This document shows positions 1-9,060 of a stretch of DNA of 64,000 bases, piece by piece. Source of the DNA: Pisolithus tinctorius (taxonomy: Eukaryota > Basidiomycota > Agaricomycetes > Boletales > Pisolithaceae); the NCBI GenBank assembly GCA_024663395.1, contig JANFAH010000001.1:620001-684000 (forward strand), given 5' to 3'. Within the stretch, counting starts at the first letter, position 1; every line of letters starts with the position of its first letter. The notes below the pieces were generated by a model that did no database searches, was not told the origin of the DNA, and saw only the letters and a program-made list of their open reading frames with translations. The position numbers and the translations under genes are program-made.

Positions 1-1980
1 CTGCCTGAGAATGCCTTACACGGGCCGTCCTTATGTAGATAGCTTGGATCTCCCTTTCTGCTGCCTAAGAATACCATACATGGACCCGTCCTTATGTTTT
101 GACAGGGGTGCATCTGGCTAGATGGGCCCGTCCATTTGTTGTGACGATATACATGATACTACTGAAGGCCCGTCTTTATGTTTCGTCAGAGGTACATCTT
201 ACTGTGGATGGGCCCGTCCATATGCTGTGACAATGTAAATAATACAACTGAAGGGCCCGTCTTTATGTTTCGACAGGGTACATCTTACTGGGGCCAGGCC
301 TGCCCATATGTTGTGATGATATAAATAATACTACTGAAGGGCCCGTCCATATGTTGAGATGCTATACATGAGATTACTGATGGGCCCATCTTTATGTTTC
401 ATCTGAAGTACATCTTACTATGGATGGGCCTGTCCTATGCTGTGACAATATAAATAATACTACTGAAGGGCCCATCCACATGTTGTGATGATATAAATAA
501 TACTATTGAAGGGCCCGTCCATATGTTGTGACTCTATTAAATGATATTAGTGACAGGCCCGCCTTTATGTTTCGACAGGGTACATCTTACTGGGGCTGGG
601 CCCGCCCATATGTTGTGACGATATAAATAATACTACTGAAGGGCTCGTCCATATGCTGTGACTCTATTAAATGATATTAGTGATGGGCCCGCCGTTATGT
701 TTCGACAGGGTACATCTTACTGGGGCTGGGCCCGCCTATAGTTGTGACGATATAAATAATACTTGTCATAGTCATGCCTCGACCCCGGCTGGACTCGGCC
801 TTGCCTGTCCCGTATCTCCAGTTGGTCTAGCGTGGTAGACACTGCTTTGCAGTGTCTGTCACTTCGGTTAAGCTCTGCCCAGTCATGTCCCCAGTCCACT
901 CTGTCCTGGTCTCCATCGTCTTAGTCATATCTTACTAATACCTGTCTTACCAATCACCTTAGCAATCCTTGTGAGACTGGCATTACCAGTCTCTGTACTA
1001 TAGTTACTTCTAGTATATAAGCTTGTAGATACTTGGCCTGTAGACCTCAGTCTGAAATCAACTAAGTTAACCCAATAACCCTGCTTCGGCCTTGGACTCG
1101 GACTGAGACCCACGCAAGGGAATAGCGCTGTACTCCCAGTTGCTAAGTCCAATCAGTCCAATCCTCTGTATCTTCGACTCCCCTTCTGAATCCGACCCCT
1201 CGGCCTCGTGCCTCCCTTGGTCTCCGGTCTGGCCTCAACCTGGACAATCCTCGTACTTGACAATACTACTGATGGGCCCGTCCATATGTTGTGATGCTAT
1301 ACATGAGATTACTGATGGGGCCGTCTTTATGTTTCATCAGAGGTACACCTTACTGTGGATGGGCCTGTCCATATGTTGCATAATACTACTGACAGGCCTG
1401 ACCTTACATTGTGACTCTATTAAAAGATACTTGTGACAGGCCTGTCTTTATGTTTCAACAGCAGTACATCTTACTGTCGACAGGCCTGTCCATATGTTGT
1501 GACATTATGAAACGACATTACTGACAGGCCCGTCTTTATGTTGCGACAGAGGTATGGCTTATTATGAACAGGCCTGTCTAGATGTTGTGACACCATAAAT
1601 GATATTACTCCTGGGCCTGTCCATATGTTGCCAACTTTGTATTCTAATCATAGACGGGCCCGTCCTTATGCTGTGACCCTCTCCATGTTATGATAGGCAG
1701 GCCTGCCTTAATGTTGAGACAGGGGTGTAACCTACCAGGACGGGCCCGTCCATGTCTTACAGCAGCTCAGTATACTTAATTGGTCATGGGCCCGTCTAAA
1801 TGTTTCAGCATCCTTACCCACCATGGGCCCTCCCATATGTTGTGGTAATGCACTTACGGGCCCGTACATATGTTGCTCTCACTTTAGTCCCTCGGGCCTG
1901 TCCATGTGTAGTGGCTAATCTATTATAGGCAGGCCCATCTCGGGGTCTATATAAGTGTTGGTGTTTTGGCACACAGGCTG
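1..1980. repeat. GGGCCC-centred satellite array (left)
   Basis: Degenerate tandem array with units of roughly 50-70 bp. Each unit has a GGGCCC core, usually inside the 12-bp palindrome GACGGGCCCGTC or a decayed form, followed by 'atatgttgtgac' and an A/T-rich 'tataaataatactactga' stretch. A solo LTR (764-1262) sits inside it. The array decays toward 1980. The same family recurs in opposite orientation at 60931-62480. Short reading frames here are chance frames in repeats. The array runs off the left edge of the window. Confidence 0.9.
764..1262 (+). mobile_element. Solo LTR with ATACT target duplication
   Basis: A 499-bp non-satellite block interrupts the repeat array. It starts TGTCATAGTC and ends GTACTTGACA, so it has TG...CA ends, and it is flanked on both sides by ATACT (759-763 and 1263-1267). 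This is the signature of an LTR retrotransposon insertion reduced to one LTR by recombination. It contains a TATA-like 'tatataag' near 1015. Its first bases (TGTCAT) and its 3' TTGACA resemble the LTRs at 9191, 29952 and 34600, so it probably belongs to the same broad Gypsy group. Orientation is inferred from that resemblance. Confidence 0.88.
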
Positions 1981-2000
1981 CCCATGTGTTGTGACTAAGT

Positions 2001-2270
2001 GTGACTACACTATGTGGACCTCATGCCTGTTGTCTTTCAGGCCCCAACCCACAACCTTGTGAGTCTCATGACTCATCATCATCCTCTGTGGTAGACCCCA
2101 AAGTCACCTTCAGCATCTCTGAAGCAGAGCTTGCCTACACCATGAACCAGGTTGAAACTCTTGCCCAGTTGCCACCTTCCCCTGTGCTTGATGCACTTGC
2201 CAACACTGATCATCCTCTCACTCTGTCTGATCCATGCTACCATCAAGTGTGTTACATCTGTTGATGCCTT
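2001..2270 (+). pseudogene. Gypsy pol C-terminal extension fragment
   Basis: The 87-residue frame is recognisably similar to part of the long C-terminal tail of the chromovirus pol at 13609-15210. Shared landmarks in order are HACC, ESHDS, a 'VETLAQLPPSPVLDALA' stretch (versus 'IETLAQLLPPPVLNVIT') and a final YHQVCYIC (versus YHQTCCVC). Nothing of gag, RT or integrase accompanies it. It ends where the hAT remnant begins (about 2265-2270), so it is a truncated piece joined to, or inserted into, the hAT element. Its value is that it shows the cysteine-rich pol tail is a family feature and not accidental readthrough. Confidence 0.7.
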
Positions 2271-3530
2271 GGGCATGTTAGTGCAATCAGTTGCTTTTCC
2301 TCCTTAATGCAATATGAACAAAGGGCATGACTAGTTTCCAGCAGCCACCAAGAGGAAAGAAAATGGCATGTCCAATGCGTGATGCATGGCTGAATAAGTG
2401 ACAGTGTTTTCTAGTACATCTGAAGCTGCTCTTTGTGAAGTAGGCCAAGAGCACATGAATGGTTGTTGTACCACTTAATGATGTCTATAGCTGTGTCAAC
2501 AGTTTTGAGATATCCATCTTTCAACTTGAGAAGATCAGCAGTGATGAGGTTGAGCTGGTGAGCAACACAGTCAACTGAGATAAGCCATGGAATTTGTCTG
2601 ATGAGGTCTTTGCACATCTTCTTGGAATCACCAGCTGCATCTGAGCACCATGCGACAAGGGTCACTCCATACTGCTCCTCTGCATACTTGATATCAACCA
2701 AGACATGCTGTAGTAGATTCTGAGCTGTTTTGCTTTCAGCTGAGATATTATGAGTTTGCAAAAAAACTGCCTGCAATAGTTGAGCTCATCAAACCTTTGT
2801 ATAAATGGTCAACACTCACCTTGAAGTCAATGGTGATCATTGATGTCACCACTGACATTTTAGCAATATTCTTCCAGCCATCATGTTGCCCTGTTGCAAG
2901 GCAACCTTCTGTTCGCAGCCATGCCTTCGAAACAACTCACCCAACCTGTTGGTCTAGTATGGGGCCTGCTAGTCTGTGGTGATCAGGTACCTGCGCACCT
3001 GGAATCCATTTCCCCAAAAAGTGATGAAGCTGTGGATCAGAGATTGCATTCCATGGTATTCCAGCCAAGATAAATGCCAGACAGAATCACTCTGGAACTC
3101 ATCTTTGACATCCTTTGACCAAGTACCAATGGCTGTCAATTCCATGCTGTTGACACCTTGTCACTTTGGTGGCCAATCTGCAGTAGCAGTGTCAGCAGTG
3201 TCTGGGATCACTGAACCTGCACAAGGAAGTACTGGGAGTGGAGAAGGTTGGCATGATGAAATCAAATGTGGGCTTGGTTGGCATGATTGCATGGTAACTC
3301 CAAGGAGTGCAGATGCAGATGCTCTGTTGGCATTAACTTCCTGGTGCAGAGGCTTATGATCAGTAACAAGGTTCTGGATTTCTGGGGCCACCAGTTGACA
3401 TTTCTTTAGATGACTCTTCATTGTTTGTATCTTCCCACATATAGGTTTGAATCCCTTGTCATTCTCATCTGAAAGGTGAGTTATACTGTTATCAATCACT
3501 TTGGTCAAGTGAGTCCAATCACTGTAAGCA
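2265..3530 (-). pseudogene. hAT transposase, central part (split, truncated)
   Basis: Minus-strand frames reconstruct a fungal hAT transposase (DUF659-type). In order: a second zinc-finger-like half with 'CGKIQTMKSHLKKC' (about 3400-3440), 'GPILDQQVGRVVS', 'TGQHDGWKNIAKMSVVTSM' (about 2830-2900), then after a short intron (about 2776-2821, GTGAGT...GCAG) 'VDIKYAEEQYGV', 'WCSDAAGDSKKM' and 'VDCVAHQLNLI', the region of the DDE-type core. Downstream the frame reads through a TAG (about 2411) into 'ETSHALCSYCIKEE' and stops being hAT at about 2270, so the C-terminal dimerisation part is missing. The N-terminal exon lies at 6829-7035, 3.3 kb away, separated by a mariner insertion. Confidence 0.82.
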
Positions 3531-3560
3531 CCCTTAGGTCCAATATAAATTAAGTCATTA

Positions 3561-3627
3561 CAGCTGTTTGCAAAATGATGCAGAAAATCTGTTTGACAAT
3601 TAGTCTGTTCAGATATAGCTGGGATAG
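3561..3627 (+). repeat. Left TIR of mariner element
   Basis: Starts CAGCTGTTTGC directly after TA and aligns base by base with the reverse complement of 6762-6828. I count roughly ten mismatches over 67 bp, after which similarity drops. Confidence 0.85.
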
Positions 3628-3711
3628 GACCCTGAAACCACCTCTATGGTAACATTGTGTAGTGTAAGCACATACTTAGACTTTGTCCCTATGGCAGAGT
3701 TGTTTTTCAAC

Positions 3712-5458
3712 ATGTCATCACCATCACATTCCCCCACCCCTGTTGCAGAAAAATTACATTCTTTCACAATCTTGCTTTCTGTCTATGGACCCAAGAAAAA
3801 GGAGAAGGGAAAGACTGTGCCAAAAGTGACCATGGAGACAAAAGAGCTTACTTTTGCTGTCAATGATACTAACTACCTCAATTTTCTACAGCATGTACTG
3901 GACAAGCATGGTCAAGGACAATATAGGGTCTCAAGCAGTAAACATTTTCCCTTCAAGTTTGTACCACCCAAAGTGTGGAGGTAAGTTGTTTCTCACTCTG
4001 TAAATCTGTGCTAACCATGCTTTACCTTAGCCAAGCTGTCAGTAATGCGATTGATGTTGATAACAAAGTCGACTACAAGGATATGGTCAAGAGGATGCAT
4101 AGCATTCACCCTGGCCCAATGAAGATCTATGTTGATATGAAACATGTGGAGAAACTTCCAACTATTGATGGCTCTGGAGACTAGAGCAATTCATCTGGTG
4201 AAGATAGTGGAAAGCAGAAACATTCAGACCTCAATATGCATCTTGCCCGGTGGCACATGAAACTCCTGAGCCAGTACAAGAATGAGAATGACAAGGGAAT
4301 GTTGGAACATAAAGTGCCCCTGTGGTACTTGACCACTGCGATGTTTTGGCTGCTTACATAAGCTGAAATAGCGCACCTACTTGTAGTATTTTCTACTAGT
4401 ATTCCCTCAGTAGTTTGTTCACTACTGAGGGTAAGTCTGTTTATATTACAGGTATTCTACTATACTGACATCCTGTAGTAGCCTACAGGTACATTAATAC
4501 ACTCAGTAGTTTGTTCACTACTGAGGTAGCCTACAGATCTTTCAACAGGGAATGACTTATGTCAGGCCAGTGGGGCCAATCCCCCTTTCACCTGCAATGG
4601 TACTGGACTGGTGCTGTGTATTGGTAAGTCCTTCACTACTCATGAACATTCTATCCCTAAACTATCTGTAGGATGAAGGGCAAGCTATGTTGTCAGTTCC
4701 CCCAAACCTTGAGTCTTTCAATTGGAGCAACAAAGTGCTGTTTTTGCATCCAGCCTGCAAAGTGCAAGCCCAGGCATTGCAAAATATTGATATCAACTCT
4801 ATTACTGGTCTTCTTCTTCAGACACTTGCAAACTCCAGCCTCTTGTCACCCAGTGTATCTAGTGCCCACACTTCTCCAGTTCTGCCTCCTGTGACACCCA
4901 CACACATCCCACAGGATCCTCCCATTTCACCACCCATCCCATCTCCATCTCATCTCTCCTGCTTTCTTTGCTATGCTGAAATGAACCTCAGTGTTTGCAA
5001 TGCCACCCTCTATGAATGGGAACTTGAACTGCAGTTGATCAGGCTTGACATCCTCATGGATATTGATGACCAGACACTTGCTAGGGCTGGTATTGCCACT
5101 GGTGACATCATTCATCTCAAGAAGGGAAGTTTACTTTGGTGGAATGGTCCTGATGTGAAGAGGAAGCATAGTGACACTGGCATCATCAGGCAACAAGTGA
5201 GTGGGCCAAGCCTCATCCCCACCCACCAGGCCATCAAAGAAGATCATGTATGAGAAGTGATTCAAGGACAGTGGTGGGTGTTGTTTCACAGCATCTCCAA
5301 TGATGATTGACAAAGATGATGATGGTAGCAAGCTGGCCCCACTTGACTATGACCTTTATTATCACTGCAAGAGTGAAGATCAGTGGTTACCTGTGCCCCA
5401 GGGTTTCATTGTCAATGAGACTGGGGAGGAATCAGAGGATCTCATTTTTTCTACATAA
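3712..5458 (+). pseudogene. Passenger gene of mariner element, unknown function
   Basis: I recognise it as a basidiomycete-expanded hypothetical family and know of no assigned biochemical role. Exon 1 (ATG 3712, alternatives at 3646 and 3691 in frame) ends at 3980. The intron 3981-4030 (GTAAGT...TTAG) leads into 'AIDVDNKVDYKDMV'. Another intron is 4624-4671. The last part carries a SAM-like segment, 'DILMDIDDQTLARAG', then 'IHLKKGSLLWWNGPD', and after a frameshift near 5225 a terminal 'YDLYYHCKSEDQWLPVP'. Breaks: in-frame TAG at 4182-4184, a solo LTR at 4300-4547, the frameshift, and TGA at about 5255. It lies wholly inside the mariner TIRs, opposite in strand to the transposase, which suggests an accessory role for the element (inference). 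Confidence 0.72.
4300..4547 (+). mobile_element. Solo LTR (248 bp) with GGGAA duplication
   Basis: Starts TGTTGGAACA and ends TTTCAACA, with perfect 5-bp duplications GGGAA at 4295-4299 and 4548-4552. It sits in an exon of the passenger gene; the reading frame of that exon is continuous across the site apart from the insert. Inside are two copies of a palindrome: CCCTCAGTAG/CTACTGAGGG (4404-4413/4422-4431, 8-bp loop) and CTCAGTAG/CTACTGAG (4502-4509/4518-4525). Related copies lie at 45973-46222 and 46929-47083. Orientation is arbitrary because no internal region is present. Confidence 0.92.
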
Positions 5459-5625
5459 TGCCTACATACCTTGCTTCATGTAATGCCTATGTCACATACA
5501 TAGGTATTGTATCAATTGCAATGTCAGCCTAGAGGCCATTTTTCACATTCATACTACATTGAAACTGCACACAATATTGACTGGTAATTGAAAGGGGAAT
5601 CTACTTAGACACAGCGATACAGTCA

Positions 5626-6681
5626 CTACACTATGTACCCAGATGTGTGGAAATAACCCTCAGCCTTTTCAGGCATAATACTTTGACATGCATCAACAAT
5701 CACCATCATCGATAAGTTGTCTGAGTGGCGATGCAAGTATGCCTTGATCATAGAAAATGCTTGCTCAATGGGGTTGTAGTCTGGTGAGTATGGCAGGAGA
5801 TAGATCAACTTGCAGACTGTGAGATGTCAGTGAAAGAAATATCAATTGATTGATAGTCACATACAATGCATATCTTCAACTAACTTGCAAATTTCCTCAC
5901 CATGGTGAATGCAGCAGTTGTCCATAATAATAATGCTGCAGGGGCCAGGATATGGGTTGGTGAAAGGCATCTGTTGGATAGATTAGCATGTGCTGGCTTG
6001 AAGATGATTCACTTATGACATGCTCCTTCAGAAATCGCAGAAATCACTCTCCATCAACAGTGCCCTCGATGATATCATATGTGATGATGCCATCAAGTGT
6101 GATGGCAGGGAGAATAGAGTAGCACATTCCATGTATGAAGTACCTCCTGACTTGGCAACATAGACCTCTGACTGTTCTCCCATGTGGGTGAGTGGAGGTA
6201 TGCTTGTCCTTGGAAGCTTTGTCAATGAAGATGAGCATATTTGGGTCTGGTGCTTCTGCTGTGATGCAATTCATTAGAGTGTGTGTGACTCCCTGTTCCT
6301 CTTAGAGGCAGATGTGGAGATGACCTTCCAAGTGATGTGGAGGCCCTGAAGAGTTTGAGAAAGTGTAGATGGAGTGATATGAACTCGATGCTTGAGCCAG
6401 AGCTCCTCTTGAAGCTTGTCTAGGTGGATTGTGCTGTGATGTTGAACAACAGCAAGGATAAACACAATGTCTTCAAGGCTGAGAATGCGACAATGACTGA
6501 TGGTATGGGAATAAGTGTTTGGGTTGTACATGACACCATACTTGGTGTGAAGTCTGAGAGTTTTGTAAACTAGTGTCTTCTTGATGCCTAGAATGCTACA
6601 GATTTGCTTGATGCTATAGCCATTTTGGTGAAGGACAGGAATATGAGACTTGAGGTCAATGGATACCATGCAAGAGGGCAT
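5626..6681 (-). pseudogene. Tc1/mariner transposase (DDE_3 type), decayed
   Basis: From ATG 6681 the product begins with helix-turn-helix-like segments ('GYSIKQICSILGIKKTL' and a second around 'HSTIHLDKLQEEL'). The catalytic triad follows: first Asp in 'LIFIDKASKD' (about 6230), second in 'IIMDNCCIHHGEE' (about 5910), third in 'YSPDYNPIEQAFS' (about 5770), a DDE/DDD pattern typical of fungal Tc1/mariner. A short intron (about 5820-5866) joins the last two blocks and another is likely near 5970-6015. Breaks: a frameshift at about 6274 after 'NRESHTL' and an in-frame TGA at about 6043 ('GE*FLRFL') where family members have arginine. It would cut and paste the surrounding 3.27-kb element if intact. 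Confidence 0.85.
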
Positions 6682-6761
6682 GCAGGTGATGTTCAGTATG
6701 TTTGATTCTTAGTGTACTATGGTAACAGACAGTAGCTACCCACCAAGGTACTTCTGGGGTA

Positions 6762-6828
6762 CTATCCTGGCTATATCTGAACAGTCTGATTGTTGAACAG
6801 ATTTTCTGCATCATTTAGCAAACAGCTG
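6762..6828 (-). repeat. Right TIR of mariner element
   Basis: Reverse complement partner of 3561-3627. It ends ...GCAAACAGCTG immediately before TA at 6829-6830. Confidence 0.85.
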
Positions 6829-7089
6829 TAACTTACCTGCTTTACAGAGCTCCTCATCTGTCTGGAGGTGTGAAACCAAACCAGTTGTGAAGCCAATGTT
6901 GTCTGCATTATAGAGAAGTTCTATCTGGTATTCCAGGCATTTCTGACACCAAGCAGCTAGGTGGGTCTTGTCTCCTTTATAGTGCACTCCATCCTTACTC
7001 CAGAAGTGATCCCACCAAGGGCTTTTTGGAGGCATGGATTGAGGATACAGTGTTTGTAGAGTTGTACTAGGAATGACCTTAACTTTCAC
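6829..7089 (-). pseudogene. hAT transposase N-terminal exon
   Basis: Begins most plausibly at ATG about 7035 ('MPPKSPWWDHFW'), because fungal hAT proteins often start this way and the 18 preceding residues look like leader. It carries a BED-like zinc-finger half, 'HLAAWCQKCLEYQ' (CxxC). The exon ends at a GTAAGT donor at about 6836, and the mariner element starts 8 bases further on. Its continuation is the block at 2265-3530. The spliced frame across the original junction does not read cleanly, which I attribute to decay or a different acceptor. Confidence 0.75.
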
Positions 7090-7262
7090 TAGCCATGACT
7101 TGTACTATTTCTGTATACATTGTTCAATACTTAGCATCTCATACAGCAAATCCATAATCTATGAATTGTAAATTATGTAAATGTTAACCCTGGTTGATTG
7201 ACAAGTCAGTACTCTTTGACTACTCATTGACTGACCCTTATTAGCCATAGGTGAATTGGTCT

Positions 7263-8101
7263 CTGACAACACCCCTGGCTTCCTCTTAGGGCAGAGTTGG
7301 AGCGGGTTGGGCTGCTGAGTACAGCGGTCAAAGTCCAAAGTGAATCTGACCACTGGGTGGCGAGATATTCAATGAACAGTGAGCAGAGGGGTATGAAGGA
7401 AAGTTTCAGAGGCTGAGGTCGGAGTTGGAGTCAGAGGTCAGAGGTTGGAGGTTGGATGAGAGGGTGTTGAGTTCAGCTAGTGCACTTCCCCCTTGCATGA
7501 GCTCAGCCCTCATATTTCAGAGGTGGAGCAGACTCAGAGGAAGTGGAGACAAAACTCTGGAGGGGACTGAGAGGGAGCCAAAGGTGGGGACTTTATTTGA
7601 TATTTGTACTGATTACATTGGAGTACTACATGGCCTTATATATGATGTAGGTGAAGGGCAGTGCAGTGTGGAATGTAAACCAATAAGTGTATAATGGGTT
7701 AGTAGTCCCTCTGACACAAGGGATAGAGGGTAGGGATGACAGGGACCTTAACTGAGACAAGGAAACTACTACTACAAGGAAGAGAGGGTAAATACCAAAG
7801 GAGCAGAAGAATGGAGAAAACCAACACCAGGGCGGAACCCTATCTAGAATGCAGGGCCACAAGTCCAACAGCCCATGTGACCAACCTTAGGGAAGAGTTG
7901 AGTGGAGTTGGTCAGAACATGGACAGGGGACCTTGGAGAGGTGTGGAGATGTGTCGGGAGGGTCGGAGGAGCGTGGGAACACATCGGAGGAGGGTGGAGA
8001 AGCATGGGAACATGTCAGAAGAGGGTGGAGAAGTACAGGAACATGTCGGAGGAGGGCAGAGTAGGTGTTAGGGGCTTACATTGGTGTCATGGTCATGAAC
8101 A
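7263..8101 (-). mobile_element. Gypsy LTR remnant, same family as 34600/43962 LTRs
   Basis: Read on the minus strand, this roughly 840-bp block matches the 846-bp LTRs of the element at 34600-44807 almost throughout. Shared marks are the 'GGTGTCATGGTCATGA' end (about 8083-8100), the run of (C/T)GACATGTTCC-like repeats, and 'gacaacacccctggc' near 7265. The terminal ten or so bases at the left are diverged and the right tip has an extra base (TGTTCATG instead of TGTCATG). I could not find a target duplication, so it may be an old solo LTR or a truncated copy. It contains no coding sequence. Confidence 0.85.
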
Positions 8102-9060
8102 CACAGGCTGTTTGCTAGGTAAGCCCCTCATGTTGTCTTTGGTGTCATGTCATGTTGTGAACAACTTGTTTGTTGATAGCCTTATATAATTTTAGCCTTG
8201 ACAATGCAGTGTCTGCCTGTTTACATGAGGTAAGTTGTCACTGACCTTGCATTGCAGACCACCATCTTGTGCATATGCAGACTGCAGCTGCTTACATGCT
8301 AGGGTGGTGGCCCCCCCATTCTTATTGCACCTGGTGAGTGTACTATTGTAATAGGGGGTTAAATTTCATGTTCAAGTCTGCCTGCTTTGCAGGCCAGCAA
8401 TTTGGGACTGGGAGCTTCTTCCATTCCAGCTTTGCTGGTTGGTGCTTTTTCAAAGCCTGCCCTCTTGCCAGGGCAGGTTAAGGGTACTGGGGGATGGCTT
8501 CTGCCATGTATTTTCTGTTGAAAATTGTTGTCTTCATTGCTAAACCTTGGTAAGCATAGGGCATTGATTTGTGTTCTGTTATGCTAACACTTGGTGCTCT
8601 AGTCTTCAAGTTGTTGTTGTAAGTTTTCGATGTTTTTACCATTTAGGTACTGATATAGCCTTCAGTGGTGTAGTAGTTTGATATGGGGTACTGTGTAATT
8701 GTTGAGTTTTTTGTTTTCTCATGAGAACTTGCTGCCATTCTGGGGAAGGGCCCCCTCTGGATTGGTAGTGGAGTCTCAGTTCCTTTGGGAACTTTTTGTT
8801 GTAATTCTTAGTAGTACTTGTTATATGGGTGTAATGTGTGTAATGTTTACTTGAAAATGCAATGATTATTGTAAGAATTACCCTTGTTTTTTTGAGTGTT
8901 TTAAGGTCCTAACCCTAACCCTAAGCACAATGCCTCATTGAGCAATGAGTCCTTCCCCACACACCAGGCACATTGCCTTATACAGTCTAATTCTCAGCTT
9001 AAAATTTTACTCTCCCCCTGCTTTGCCTGCCATCACTCCATTTGACATCATCCCCCCCTG
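8102..9060. other. Non-coding stretch with short telomere-like tract
   Basis: No convincing gene. It holds homopolymer-rich, T-rich sequence and, at 8908-8924, CCTAACCCTAACCCTAA, two and a half units of the TTAGGG-type telomere repeat. That is too short to call a telomere. The segment precedes the likely ATG of the TET/JBP-like gene at 9061 and may contain its promoter. Confidence 0.5.

Larger units (their letters stand above)
3561..6828. mobile_element. Two-gene Tc1/mariner element, TA-flanked
   Basis: A 3,268-bp unit bounded by about 67-bp terminal inverted repeats that begin CAGCTGTTTGC (3561-3627 and the reverse complement at 6762-6828). It is flanked by TA on both sides (3559-3560 and 6829-6830), the Tc1/mariner target duplication. 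It holds a minus-strand DDE transposase (5626-6681) and, unexpectedly, a plus-strand multi-exon gene (3712-5458) with no transposase features. The insertion lies in an intron of the hAT transposase, a few bases after its GTAAGT donor. Both genes are broken, so the copy is dead. Confidence 0.85.

Noticed and set aside
1..1980. CRISPR-like array
   Set aside because: Units are degenerate and lack constant repeats with unique spacers, and the genome is eukaryotic.
4182..4184. Alternative splicing to remove the in-frame TAG in the mariner passenger gene
   Set aside because: No suitable GT-AG pair of normal length surrounds it without losing conserved sequence, and the copy is broken elsewhere.
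7425..8189. Plus-strand frames of up to about 110 codons as host genes
   Set aside because: They lie in the reversed LTR copy, and equivalent frames recur in the LTRs at 34600 and 43962.
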